DNA of 64,000 nucleotides from JBBDRW01 sp040905265 (GCA_040905265.1 JBBDRW010000187.1:3955-67954); one strand, 5' to 3'. Shown: positions 16,698 to 25,850, counted from the first letter of the stretch. Program-made: numbers and translations. The notes: a model not told the origin generated them from the sequence alone.

Positions 16698-19157
16698 ACG
16701 CACAAGAAGTAACTTCTCTGTCCGAACCCCTTTTTCCGTAATAAGCCTGCAGAAGTAAACGCCGGATGCAAGTTCGGAAGCGAGAAAGGGGATTTCAAAA
16801 TACCCGGTTTCAAACGTTTGGTCTGCAACGGTTTGAACCCGCCTGCCCTGGATATTAACGATCTCAATGCGCGCTCTGCCCGGTTCTGGAATCGTCACCG
16901 GAATGGTGGTTTGGGTAGAAAACGGGTTGGGAAAATTGTGGCCGAGCGTCAGAACTCCATCCGAATTGAGAAACTCTATCCTGACAGGATCGCCAACTTC
17001 GAGGCCGGCAGCAAAGGCTCTGTAGGTGACGGTCTCCTCATTCTCCCCGGATACAATGAACCGGGCAACTCCTTCTGTATCTGTTGTAAGAGCATTGTCA
17101 CGGATCGTAGAGATGTCCGGGGCTGCCTGAAGTTCTACCGGAATTCCGGACACCGGGACACCTTTCTGATTCAGAACGTTCACCTGGATTGTGCTGGTCT
17201 GTACCCCTGTTGCAAGGACTTTTTCTCGCGACAGATCCACTGTTGAGTGATTCCTGTCGATATCGACCGTCATAACCACAATCGTGCCGGACGGTTCACT
17301 GCTGTTTTCACCGCTTGAAGAGCGGATTCTATAGAAGTAGCCTGTGCCGGGAGATAGGTTTCGCACAAGGTAAGAGGTGTTTCCGCCTACCGGATGCTGT
17401 TCAATTCCGGCATGATAGCTTGAAAAATCGGGGTCTGTTGAAAGATCGAGCAGGTAGTCGTCAGCCGCAGGAGAAGGTTGCCAGTTGGCCAGAAATGATA
17501 CGGCACTTACGTCCGTAGCTGCTTCAGTCACCGGAATTTGAAGCTCCAGAGTGGTGAAACTTCGATTCGATCCGAACGTCGTATAATCCTGATTGGTCGC
17601 ATACGCTCTTGTGTAGTAGGTGGTACCCTGGAGAAGGCCGTGAATGGAGTAAGTGAACTCGGAGGATTCGCTGCCGGCAGTAAAACAGTCGTTAGTGAAT
17701 CCGGGGTCCGGTTCGGTTCCCCAACAGATCCCCAGTTCCGTTAACCAGCTCCCCCCGTTATCGGTTACCCGCGCTCCGGTTTGTGCAAATGAGGCACCGA
17801 TACCACTCACGGGAAGCGTCTCAACGACTGGCGGAGAGTCCGACAGACGTGATGGCCTGTAATTTGCAACAATATGCCGGATACCATCCATACTCCTCAC
17901 GTTGTCGGCAGGCGCATGGGTACCGCTATAGGATCCGGTTGGCGTTCCCTGATATTCCACATTTGGATTTGAGAAGTGCGGTGCCCTGAGATCTCCCTCC
18001 GTATAGGTCATTACAGAAGCGTATTTCAGGCCGTTTTGGCCTATCCAGCGCCATCCGGTTGAGTACTCATGCAGCCCTCCTTCAGGCCCGGCGGCACCGG
18101 CAGCCTGGTCTCTGCTGTGATGATTACCGAGGTTATGACCCATCTCATGGACATGTGTGAAACTGGCTGCCTGTTGGACTCTGGAGATCGAGAAACCATA
18201 GTGTGGAAGTCCGTCGACAGAATTCAGGAGCCATCCCAGCCCACCGACATCGTTAGCCAGCGTGAACATGGAAACAAGGTCTGCACCATATTCGTCCCGC
18301 ATATCGTGTACCTCGTCAATATACCCTTCATCCTCAGGCCAGGGTTGAAACGAGGGGGAACTGGTGAGCCGCTGAAGATCCCGGAAGGATCCATCTGAAC
18401 TTTCATATTCGGTATAATCGACTCTGGCGGCGTGGACCAGCCTGAACTGGAGATTCAAGCCAGAATTGTCGATGGCAGCCTGAGCGTTACTCATCGACTC
18501 CATAATGACCTGATCGATCCCGCCCACGTTTTGGCTGGCCCAGTTCTCGGCAGCAGGAGTATAGATGATCATGACATCAATGCGTGAGGCCTCCTGTGGA
18601 AGATGAGGTTCTTTTGGTGTATACTCCAGTTCCGGCAGCTCCTGTTGTTCCGGCAGCGGGATATCATGTGTGCCGCAGGAGAGTTCATCGTCCTGATGGG
18701 GGTCCACTTCGGTGAGTAAATGGCTGCCGCGTGCAGGATCGAATTGCAGCTTGTAGAAATGGTGTCCATTATAGTCCCGGATGCCGGAGAGTACAATCCC
18801 GTCGGCAATGGAGAGAGTGACTGTATTGAGGTGTGAACCGTCAATAGCTCCGATAAAGGACCATCCTCCTGTTGGATACTCAATCACTCTCTGAATATCA
18901 ACCTGATAGCGATTCTCTTCAAAAGTCTCCAGTTGAAACCGGTTGATGGAGCGATTCCGAATCTGTTCCAGTACCGTTCGGTTTAGTTGTACAGAGAGGG
19001 CTCTCTGTTCTCCGCTCTTTTTGGAAGCCCAGGTGGTTTCAGGCGGGCCGGCTATCTCAAACAGAGCCGGATTATCTGTCTGGGCGGAAAGGGTTGCCAT
19101 AGTAAGAAGCAGGAGCGCGCATGAAATAGCAAGCCCCCTGCACAACACTGATCGCAT
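16695..19157 (-). CDS. Secreted multidomain metzincin zinc metalloprotease with C-terminal sorting domain
   Basis: An 820-residue exported protein. A signal peptide covers about 1-25. A propeptide-like region precedes a reprolysin-type catalytic domain with HEMGHNLGNHH (near 336-346), the full HExxHxxGxxH metzincin signature. Downstream are two fibronectin-type-III-like domains (TRAYATNQDYTTFGSNRSFTT; GYFYRIRSSSGENSSEPSG) and an invasin/Ig-like domain (TIQVNVLNQKGVPVSGIPVELQA). The C-terminal part of about 80 residues (NFPNPFSTQTTIPVTIPEPG, IEIVNIQGRRV, SGVYFCRLITEKG) is a type IX secretion sorting domain. It should be secreted or surface-attached and degrade proteins. The gene is isolated, facing tRNA-Leu, and ends on repeat copy C. 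Confidence 0.88.
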   Translation of the reverse strand: MRSVLCRGLAISCALLLLTMATLSAQTDNPALFEIAGPPETTWASKKSGEQRALSVQLNRTVLEQIRNRSINRFQLETFEENRYQVDIQRVIEYPTGGWSFIGAIDGSHLNTVTLSIADGIVLSGIRDYNGHHFYKLQFDPARGSHLLTEVDPHQDDELSCGTHDIPLPEQQELPELEYTPKEPHLPQEASRIDVMIIYTPAAENWASQNVGGIDQVIMESMSNAQAAIDNSGLNLQFRLVHAARVDYTEYESSDGSFRDLQRLTSSPSFQPWPEDEGYIDEVHDMRDEYGADLVSMFTLANDVGGLGWLLNSVDGLPHYGFSISRVQQAASFTHVHEMGHNLGNHHSRDQAAGAAGPEGGLHEYSTGWRWIGQNGLKYASVMTYTEGDLRAPHFSNPNVEYQGTPTGSYSGTHAPADNVRSMDGIRHIVANYRPSRLSDSPPVVETLPVSGIGASFAQTGARVTDNGGSWLTELGICWGTEPDPGFTNDCFTAGSESSEFTYSIHGLLQGTTYYTRAYATNQDYTTFGSNRSFTTLELQIPVTEAATDVSAVSFLANWQPSPAADDYLLDLSTDPDFSSYHAGIEQHPVGGNTSYLVRNLSPGTGYFYRIRSSSGENSSEPSGTIVVMTVDIDRNHSTVDLSREKVLATGVQTSTIQVNVLNQKGVPVSGIPVELQAAPDISTIRDNALTTDTEGVARFIVSGENEETVTYRAFAAGLEVGDPVRIEFLNSDGVLTLGHNFPNPFSTQTTIPVTIPEPGRARIEIVNIQGRRVQTVADQTFETGYFEIPFLASELASGVYFCRLITEKGVRTEKLLLVR

Positions 19158-19525
19158 GAAAGGCGGGATTAAAAGCTCGTTTTTCTTTTATGATCCTGAA
19201 ACTGGTGGAATATAGCAAATAAGACTGCTGAATTATGATATCTGGCAACTGTCAGCTTTTCGGAATGTTGTAGTGCGAGAACTTTCTCTTGCTTTTATTC
19301 TTCAATAAGAATAACTATGAGTCTGTCGGACTTAGATGATTGTCACGAGGGGATGTCAGGTTTGAGGCAGATAGCGTGCTCTTTTGAGGCGCATAGTGGT
19401 TCTATGGAACGAAAAAGAGCACGCTATCTGACCAAATCCTGCATTTCCGCAGTAGATCAGACTAAGTCCGACAGACTCATAGGGGGTTACCAACACCCTT
19501 GATATATGGGGAAACAGACTGAATC
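19158..19525. other. Intergenic region between divergent secreted-protease and cytochrome genes
   Basis: This 368-nt stretch has no credible gene. The left half is A/T-rich and probably carries the protease promoter, though I could not fix its boxes. The right half is occupied by the 168-bp palindromic element at 19315-19482. Only 43 nt separate that element from the start of the cytochrome lipoprotein gene, so the promoter of that gene may lie in or across the element. Confidence 0.7.
19315..19482. mobile_element. 168-bp nested palindrome, MITE-like
   Basis: The ends are perfect 21-bp inverted repeats, 19315-19335 (starting CTATGAGTCTGTCGG) and 19462-19482. Inside them are perfect 18-bp inverted repeats CAGATAGCGTGCTCTTTT (19368-19385) and 19413-19430. 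In the centre, CATAG (19392-19396) pairs with CTATG (19402-19406). The spacers between outer and inner arms (32 and 31 nt) are also partly complementary, so the whole element can fold into one long imperfect hairpin. It has no coding capacity. The size and perfect ends fit a miniature inverted-repeat element. A TA at each end could be a target duplication but is also part of the palindrome. Confidence 0.7.
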
Positions 19526-22500
19526 ATGAATATGCTACACATGCACCGAAACAATTGTTTTAGCCTCCCTGCACTTCTTTCGACTCTTCTTTTGTCACTA
19601 CTCCTGGTGACGCTCACCTCCTGCCAATCGGACGATTCTCCAACGTTTGAGGAACTGACGGACGAGGAACGCCGCAGCCCGGAACATGCACTGGCCGGAA
19701 TCGAACTGCGGGACGGTCTGGAGGCGACTCTTTTTGCCTCCGAAGGCCGGGTCGTAAACCCTACCAACATGGATATCGATGACAGGGGAAGGGTCTGGAT
19801 AACAGAGGGAGTGAATTACCGTCCCGATCTGAATCCCGGCAATCCGGTGAATGAGGAGGGAGACCGGATCGTGATTCTGGAGGATACCGACGGAGATGGG
19901 ACTGCAGACAGCGAAAAGGTATTTTACCAGGGAAGAGAGGTTGACTCCGCCCTCGGAATCATGGTGCTGGGGAACCGTGTGTTTATCTCCAGAAGCCCCT
20001 ATGTCTATATCTTTTCTGATACGACCGGGAACGATGAGGCGGATACCATGGAGGTTCTCTTCTCCGGAATTGGCGGAGAACAGCATGACCACGGGGTTCA
20101 TGCCTTCGTATTCGGGCCGGACGGGAGGCTCTACTTCAATTCCGGGGATGCCGGCACCCAGATTCACGATGCCGATGGCAACATTATCGTTGATATGGCC
20201 GGGAACGAAGTCCGGACAGACGGGCAGCCATACCGTAAAGGGATGGTCTTCCGTACCAATCCGGATGGCAGTGAATTCGAAGTTCTGGGCCACAATTTCC
20301 GGAATAATTACGAGGTTGCCATAGACTCATATGGGACGCTCTGGCAGTCAGACAACGATGATGACGGGAACCGGTCCGTACGGATCAATTTTGTGATGGA
20401 ATACGGGAATTACGGCTATACCGATGAGGTGACGGGCGCCGGCTGGAGAAGCCCGCGTATCCATATGGAGGAGGAGATTCATCGTCGCCACTGGTATCAG
20501 AATGACCCCGGAGTCGTGCCGAACCTGCTTGATACGGGGGCGGGTTCGCCAACCGGTATTCTCATCTATGAAGGAAACCTGCTTCCGGAGATTTTTCACA
20601 ACCAGATGATACACAGTGATGCCGGCCCCAATGTGGTTCGGGCCTATCCGGTTGAACCGGAAGGCGCCGGTTACCGGGCATCTGTGGAAGAGATGATGAA
20701 GGGTGTCGATAACCAGTGGTTTCGGCCATCGGATGTCACGGTTGCGCCTGACGGGTCAGTTTTTGTAGCTGACTGGTATGATCCGGGGGTAGGCGGACAC
20801 CAGGTACGGGCGCTGGAAGATGGCCGGATCTACCGGATCGCACCTGAAAATACCCCATACCGTGTTCCGGCGGTCGACTATTCTACGCCGGAGAGCAGTG
20901 TAGAGGCATTGAAAAGCCCGAATCATGCAACACGGGCGAAAGCGTGGCTCCGGCTCAACGAGTGGGGAGAGGAGGCGGAAGAGGCCCTCCTCGCACTCTG
21001 GAATTCCGGTGAGCCGGATCGGCTGAGGGCGCGTGCGCTCTGGCTCCTCTCCGGGCTGGAGGGTTCCGGTGCGGAGTATCTAAGCCAGGCGCTTTCCGAT
21101 CCGAACCCGGATCTTCGGATTACCGGGTTACGTGCTGCACGGCTGCTCGATCTGGATCTGATCCCGATTCTGGAAGAACTCGTGGATGACCCCTCCCCAC
21201 AAGTTCGCAGGGAGGCAGCCATTGCGCTCCGGCACCATGACTCTTCTCGTGCAGCTGGCCTCTGGGCGGAGCTCGCACAGCAGTACGATGGGGAGGACCG
21301 CTGGTATCTGGAAGCATTGGGTATTGGTGCAGACAGGCAGTGGGACCGATATTTTGAACAGTGGCTGGCACTACGGGACGGAGAATGGAACGATTCGGCG
21401 GGCCGGGATATTGTCTGGAGGGCGAGGGCGGATGCGGCTGTTCCAATGCTTGCCACGATCATCAAAGACAGTTCCATTCCGGATGAGGAGAAGCCCCGAT
21501 ACTTTCGCGCTTTTGACTTTCATAGCCCCGAACGTATAGAGTCAACGATTTTTAGCCTGCTTGAAGAGGAGGGCCAGGGGAATCAGCAGATTCATTACTA
21601 CGCACTGCAGCTTCTGGATATCAGCCATATAGATGCAAATCCGGAATTGGCCCGGGTACTTGATAACGTGCTTGCCCACTACTCCGGAACCCATGAGTTT
21701 TTACGTCTTGTATCTCATTTCGAGCTGGAGGACCGGAATGAAGAGCTGGTGGAGCTGGTGCTGTCCGATCCGGAAAGTGAACTCAATATTCAGGCTGCCA
21801 GGTACATGCTGCAAAACAACGGTGCCGGCCGGCTTGAAGAGTTGATTCGAAGCGGGGAGGAGGATGCTTCCGTACGGGTACTACAGATAATCGGCAGTGT
21901 CGGCTCAAATAGTGGACTCGCTCTGCTGCAATCGGTTGTGACGGATAGTAGCTATCCATTCGAGATCCGGCGCCAGTCAGTAGAGGCGTTCGGAACCGAT
22001 AGCTGGAGCGCCGAGAATCGTCTGCTTGAGATGGCCAGGGAGGGGCAAATTCCGCCTGAGCTGGAAGCGGCGGCGGCCAATGTACTGATGGGGAGTTTCC
22101 GTGCAAGTGTCCGGGAAGAGGCGGCCGGTTATCTGCAGGTAGAAGCAGAGCCGGAATCTGCCAGTGGCATTCGCCCGGTTACCGAACTTGTCGAACTCCG
22201 GGGAGATTCAGAAAGGGGACGAGTAGTCTATGAGCAGCTCTGTCAAATGTGTCATGTTGTCGGGGAGTCAGGTATCCAGTTCGGGCCGGAGTTGACCGAG
22301 ATCGGAGACAAACTACCCCGGGAAGGGCTTTACAATGCGATTCTTGAACCCAATTCCGGTATCAATTTCGGTTATGAGGGGTATATTCTAACGCTCTCGG
22401 ATGAGACCAGGGTAACCGGTATGATCGACAGTGAGACCGATTCGGAACTGATTTTCCGCCTGCCAGGTGGGTTTACCCAAACGTACCCGGTTTCAGACAT

Positions 22501-22609
22501 AGAATCCAGGGAGCAACTGCAACACTCTCTGATGCCGGCTCTTCAGGGGAGTATGACGGAGGAGCAGCTGGTCGACCTGGTTGAGTACCTGGCCACGCTC
22601 ACTCCATAA
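19526..22609 (+). CDS. PVC-type lipoprotein: beta-propeller dehydrogenase, HEAT repeats and cytochrome c
   Basis: A 1027-residue lipoprotein (lipobox ending at C33, VTLTSC). About 50-440 is the beta-propeller 'membrane-bound dehydrogenase' domain of the PVC/GSDH type (AGIELRDGLEATLFASEGRVVNPTNMDID; DRIVILEDTDGDGTAD; VTVAPDGSVFVADWYDPGVGGH). About 450-880 is made of HEAT-like helical repeats. The C-terminus holds one c-type haem site CQMCH (906-910) and the associated GPELTEIGDKLPREGLYNAILEPNSGI segment. These proteins are thought to oxidise sugars or related compounds and pass electrons to periplasmic cytochromes. A Tat-exported TIM-barrel protein follows 44 nt downstream, suggesting a joint role in carbohydrate catabolism. 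Confidence 0.85.
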   Translation: MNMLHMHRNNCFSLPALLSTLLLSLLLVTLTSCQSDDSPTFEELTDEERRSPEHALAGIELRDGLEATLFASEGRVVNPTNMDIDDRGRVWITEGVNYRPDLNPGNPVNEEGDRIVILEDTDGDGTADSEKVFYQGREVDSALGIMVLGNRVFISRSPYVYIFSDTTGNDEADTMEVLFSGIGGEQHDHGVHAFVFGPDGRLYFNSGDAGTQIHDADGNIIVDMAGNEVRTDGQPYRKGMVFRTNPDGSEFEVLGHNFRNNYEVAIDSYGTLWQSDNDDDGNRSVRINFVMEYGNYGYTDEVTGAGWRSPRIHMEEEIHRRHWYQNDPGVVPNLLDTGAGSPTGILIYEGNLLPEIFHNQMIHSDAGPNVVRAYPVEPEGAGYRASVEEMMKGVDNQWFRPSDVTVAPDGSVFVADWYDPGVGGHQVRALEDGRIYRIAPENTPYRVPAVDYSTPESSVEALKSPNHATRAKAWLRLNEWGEEAEEALLALWNSGEPDRLRARALWLLSGLEGSGAEYLSQALSDPNPDLRITGLRAARLLDLDLIPILEELVDDPSPQVRREAAIALRHHDSSRAAGLWAELAQQYDGEDRWYLEALGIGADRQWDRYFEQWLALRDGEWNDSAGRDIVWRARADAAVPMLATIIKDSSIPDEEKPRYFRAFDFHSPERIESTIFSLLEEEGQGNQQIHYYALQLLDISHIDANPELARVLDNVLAHYSGTHEFLRLVSHFELEDRNEELVELVLSDPESELNIQAARYMLQNNGAGRLEELIRSGEEDASVRVLQIIGSVGSNSGLALLQSVVTDSSYPFEIRRQSVEAFGTDSWSAENRLLEMAREGQIPPELEAAAANVLMGSFRASVREEAAGYLQVEAEPESASGIRPVTELVELRGDSERGRVVYEQLCQMCHVVGESGIQFGPELTEIGDKLPREGLYNAILEPNSGINFGYEGYILTLSDETRVTGMIDSETDSELIFRLPGGFTQTYPVSDIESREQLQHSLMPALQGSMTEEQLVDLVEYLATLTP

Positions 22610-22653
22610 TACCTGGAGATTTTTCACAATCATAACCTTAAAACCAGAAACAA

Positions 22654-23538
22654 ATGAAACAGATATCACGTCGACATGCACTTGGCAGAATGGGAGCTTT
22701 TGCCGGATCAGCATCCCTGATGGGACTGTTCGGCGGCTTTGCAAAAACAGAACGCGTATTGGAGCAGAGTGGGCTGAATGGCAGAATCAACCACTCGGTC
22801 TGCCGCTGGCCTTACAACAGTACTCCCCTGGAGGTCCTTTGTGAGGCAGCGGTTCGTATCGGCATCACCTCTGTTGAACTTCAGGGCCCGGAAGAGTGGC
22901 CGATTCTGGAGAGTTACGGCCTTACCTGTGCCATGCCCTGGGGAGCCGGCCTCGGGATAGAGAGAGGTTTCAACAATCCGGATCTTCATGCTGAACTGGC
23001 TGATGACTACAACCGGGTAATTCCTATGGTTGCGGAAGCAGGCTACGACAAAATTATCTGTTTCTCAGGCAATCGGAACGGTTTGGAGGACGAGATTGGG
23101 ATTGAGAACTGTGCGGCAGGGATCAAAATGCTCATGCAGACAGCGGAGAGCAACAATGTGACTGTCTGTATGGAGCTTTTGAACAGCAAGGTGAACCATC
23201 CGGACTACCAGTGCGACAAGACCGCGTGGGGAGTCGCTCTCTGTGACCGGGTCGGGTCGGACCACTTTAAACTGCTCTATGATATTTATCACATGCAGAT
23301 TATGGAAGGCGATGTGATCAGGACAATCCGGGATAACAGCGAGTATATCGCTCACTATCATACTGGAGGTGTGCCGGGCCGCAATGAGATTGATGAGACT
23401 CAGGAGCTCTACTACCCTGCTATCATGGAGGCGATTGTGGAGACCGGTTATGAGGGATTTGTTGGCCAGGAGTTTGTGCCGACCTGGGACGACCCGTTGG
23501 CGGCTCTCGAACACGGAGTACAGGTGTGTGACGTCTGA
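22654..23538 (+). CDS. Tat-exported sugar isomerase/epimerase-like TIM-barrel protein
   Basis: A 294-residue protein. The N-terminus, MKQISRRHALGRMGAFAGSASLMGL, carries a twin-arginine motif (SRRHALG) and a hydrophobic stretch, so it is probably exported folded through Tat. The mature part is an AP-endonuclease-2/xylose-isomerase-like barrel resembling hydroxypyruvate isomerase (VTVCMELLNSKVNHPDYQCDKTAWGVALCDRVGS, KLLYDIYHMQIMEGD, YEGFVGQEFVPTWDD). The metal ligands E (CMELLN), D/H (LLYDIYHMQ), H (AHYHTGG) and E (GQEFVP) are present. It follows the PVC-type cytochrome lipoprotein and likely acts on the same periplasmic sugar. The substrate is unknown. Confidence 0.85.
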   Translation: MKQISRRHALGRMGAFAGSASLMGLFGGFAKTERVLEQSGLNGRINHSVCRWPYNSTPLEVLCEAAVRIGITSVELQGPEEWPILESYGLTCAMPWGAGLGIERGFNNPDLHAELADDYNRVIPMVAEAGYDKIICFSGNRNGLEDEIGIENCAAGIKMLMQTAESNNVTVCMELLNSKVNHPDYQCDKTAWGVALCDRVGSDHFKLLYDIYHMQIMEGDVIRTIRDNSEYIAHYHTGGVPGRNEIDETQELYYPAIMEAIVETGYEGFVGQEFVPTWDDPLAALEHGVQVCDV

Positions 23539-23548
23539 ACGACTCTCA

Positions 23549-24367
23549 TCAGCTCTGCACAGAGGATGATTTTTGCGCCTTTTTACTCTCATGCTGTTTC
23601 AAAAACCGGATGGAGATTCTGTTGAATTCCTCCGGTTTTTCCACATTACAGACATGGCCACACTCTTCGATGATTACCAGTGAACTGTTTTCAAACCGGT
23701 CCACAAACGTACGGACCGGTGGCAGGAACATGTGGTCTTCACTGCCCATAACATAGAGGGTCGGGTTCCGGCTCTCTGTCTCGCGAAAATATCGAAGTAA
23801 TGGATTCACATCATAGGTCATTTTGTACCATCTCAGAAACTCTTTGTGAGCCATTTTTTTGGCTTCACGGATAAACATGTGCCGCGACTCAGCATGATTC
23901 TCTCTTGGTAGGATCACCCAGGCGAACAGCTTGTAGAGCCATATAAAAGGGATGATTTTTTTAAACGTGTGTCCGGCCCAGACCAGAAACCGGGAGCGGA
24001 TGTCAAGCCGTGTGATCGCTCCGCAGAGAACCGAGGAGCGGACACGGTCGGGTTCCAGCTCTTCAATGGTCCGGATAATGATGCATCCCAGGGATACACC
24101 GACAAAATGTGCGTTCCGGATCTTCAGATAGTCCATCACTTCCAGAACATCTCTGCTTACCAGTTTGAACGTATATTTCTCTTTGTAATATTTTTCGATA
24201 GGGTTGCGGGAATTTCCGTGTCCTCGTAAATCCATGAAAAGGACGTTAAAATGGTTCCTGTACTCTTTTATCTGACGGAACCAGATAGAGGAAGAGCCAC
24301 CCGCTCCGTGGATAAAGACAACCCAGTCATGGGCTGGATCTGAGATATAGGTTTTGTGATAGAGCAA
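23549..24367 (-). CDS. Alpha/beta-fold hydrolase
   Basis: A 272-residue protein; the first usable codon is TTG at 24367, and the fold begins almost at once (DWVVFIHGAGGSSSIWF). The catalytic triad is S92 in GVSLG, D211 in GSEDHMF and H238 in ECGHVCN, and the oxyanion HGAGG sits at 20-24. A helical cap covers about 120-190. There is no signal peptide. Lipase, esterase or C-C hydrolase activity is possible; sequence alone does not decide. It is convergent with the TIM-barrel gene and divergent from the acyltransferase. Confidence 0.85.
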   Translation of the reverse strand: MLYHKTYISDPAHDWVVFIHGAGGSSSIWFRQIKEYRNHFNVLFMDLRGHGNSRNPIEKYYKEKYTFKLVSRDVLEVMDYLKIRNAHFVGVSLGCIIIRTIEELEPDRVRSSVLCGAITRLDIRSRFLVWAGHTFKKIIPFIWLYKLFAWVILPRENHAESRHMFIREAKKMAHKEFLRWYKMTYDVNPLLRYFRETESRNPTLYVMGSEDHMFLPPVRTFVDRFENSSLVIIEECGHVCNVEKPEEFNRISIRFLKQHESKKAQKSSSVQS

Positions 24368-24517
24368 GCCTGATAATCTGTCTGGAGGAACTAATTCATT
24401 TGAATCAGTTTCTGATCAATTGCATTTCGGTTCGGGTGTACGGAATTGAAGGCCAAAAAGATTCCTGTTCAATCCTGTAACATCGATATATTCAGATGAT
24501 CTCCCGGTTCAAACCCG

Positions 24518-24540
24518 CAGGAGGTTTTGCAACGCCTCCC
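24518..24540. repeat. Short form of the 5983-6020 hairpin repeat
   Basis: CAGGAGG is joined directly to TTTTGCAACGCCTCCC. This is exactly the 5983-6020 sequence without the 15 nt CGTTGCAAAAACAGT. The remaining stem is GGAGG/CCTCC. As at the first site, it lies between two divergent genes. Confidence 0.65.
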
Positions 24541-24598
24541 CGCAGTAAAGATACGATTCTATAAATCGACACGAAGAAAGAATACAGATTTTGTTTGA

Positions 24599-25357
24599 AT
24601 GAAACATTTGAGACTGATATTCAGGGTACCTGCTGTCACACTTTTTACCATTCTCTCTGCATTGGCCTATGGTATCGGGGCACTCCTGGTACGATTGGCC
24701 GGATATAGTCATCTTCCGTGGCGAAACCAGTTGCTCACCTTCTGGGCATCGGCAACAGCACGACTGATACGTCTGGAGATTCATACAGAGGGGTCTCCTC
24801 CTGAACCCCCGTTTTTTCTGGTCTCTAATCATCTCAGTTATCTCGATATAGTCCCCCTGTTTAAGAACCTCTCCTGTACATTCATCGCCAGGCAGGATAT
24901 CCAATCCTGGCCACTGTTAGGCCGGATTTCACGGTTGATCGGAGTCATTTTTATCGACAGGACCCGAAAACTGGATGTGGCCAGAGTGAACCGGATCGTT
25001 TCGAATACGCTGAGTCGCCATACGGGTATCGTGCTTTTTCCGGAAGGTGGCACATCCGACGGTTCGCGTGTACATCGTTTCAGGGCTTCACTGCTGGAAC
25101 ATCCATCTGCTATCGGAATGCCAGTTAATTTTGCTACTCTTCACTACCGAACAGGGGATGGAGAACTTCCGGCAAGTGAAGCTGTCTGCTGGCACGGCGA
25201 CATCTCTTTTCCAGCCCATGTCCTCCGATTGCTCTCCCTGGACCGGATCATATGTACCGTTACATTCGGAAAAGAAACGGTCGCAGAGCGGGATCGGAAG
25301 CTTTTGGCATCTCGTCTCTATGATCAGGTGATAAAACAGTTTACACCAATTCAATGA
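24599..25357 (+). CDS. Lysophospholipid acyltransferase family protein (PlsC-like)
   Basis: A 252-residue LPLAT protein. An N-terminal membrane segment (about 12-33) precedes the HX4D motif in SNHLSYLD (H78, D83) and the second block FPEGGTS (147-153). FPEGGTS differs from the usual FPEGTRS by replacing the Arg, which contacts the glycerol phosphate in PlsC. This, together with the divergence from the gene at 14165, suggests a different acceptor, for example an ornithine lipid or another lysolipid. It stands alone, divergent from the hydrolase gene. Confidence 0.8.
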   Translation: MKHLRLIFRVPAVTLFTILSALAYGIGALLVRLAGYSHLPWRNQLLTFWASATARLIRLEIHTEGSPPEPPFFLVSNHLSYLDIVPLFKNLSCTFIARQDIQSWPLLGRISRLIGVIFIDRTRKLDVARVNRIVSNTLSRHTGIVLFPEGGTSDGSRVHRFRASLLEHPSAIGMPVNFATLHYRTGDGELPASEAVCWHGDISFPAHVLRLLSLDRIICTVTFGKETVAERDRKLLASRLYDQVIKQFTPIQ

Positions 25358-25566
25358 ATACAAAGGGCCTATATAAGGCTCCACAATTGTACGACAGGAA
25401 ACATTTTTAGCCAGATCGGGTGTAACTGGCTGAACGCGATGGGTTTCAACGATGTTTTTTTGATAATATGGTAAAGACAGAATGAATGTTGGCCCGTGTG
25501 ATTCTGTTACAAAATAAAGTCCTGCTGTTTAAAATATAACTACAATAGAATCAAAGAGGTATAATT

Positions 25567-25764
25567 ATGAAAAAGGTAATTGGCGGTATTTTGGGTATAG
25601 GTGGCCTGATTGGTATAATTTATTACGGTTTTCTTTATTTCCAGGATTCTGAATCGTTCGAAGTGATGGGAGCTGATGTGGCTGTAAGTACCGGAGATTA
25701 TGTGCCGATCATCATCTCAGCTGCGATCATGATCATCGGAATATTGATCTCCAGAATGAAATAG
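25567..25764 (+). CDS. Small two-helix membrane protein, unrecognised
   Basis: A 65-residue protein preceded by a good ribosome-binding sequence (AAAGAGGT, 7 nt before the ATG). It has two hydrophobic segments, about 5-25 (GGILGIGGLIGIIYYGFLYF) and 47-62 (VPIIISAAIMIIGILIS), with a short acidic loop between (DSESFEVMGADVAVSTGD). The loop reads like a strand-turn pair. I do not recognise the family. It is convergent with tadA and has its own 209-nt upstream region. Confidence 0.65.
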   Translation: MKKVIGGILGIGGLIGIIYYGFLYFQDSESFEVMGADVAVSTGDYVPIIISAAIMIIGILISRMK

Positions 25765-25767
25765 TGT

Positions 25768-25850
25768 AAAGCGGTTTGGCCGATGGTAGCAGGTTGTGAA
25801 AGGCCCGGCTTTTACGTGTGGGTCATGAATCTCCGGATCACCGCTTTTTT
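25768..25850 (+). terminator. Possible bidirectional terminator with a long loop
   Basis: AAAGCGGT (25768-25775) and ACCGCTTT (25840-25847) can pair and are followed by a T-run that ends in the tadA stop codon. The 64-nt loop makes this weaker than a classical terminator, but it lies exactly between convergent genes. Confidence 0.3.

Noticed and set aside
16469..16867. A minus-strand frame across the tRNA gene
   Set aside because: It reads through tRNA-Leu and repeat copy C; the peptide is a by-product of those sequences.
19315..19482. A CRISPR array
   Set aside because: There are only inverted repeats, no regularly spaced direct repeats, and no cas genes.
19317..19502. A 61-codon frame inside the palindromic element
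   Set aside because: It is created by the inverted repeats, lacks a ribosome-binding sequence and has no protein-like pattern.
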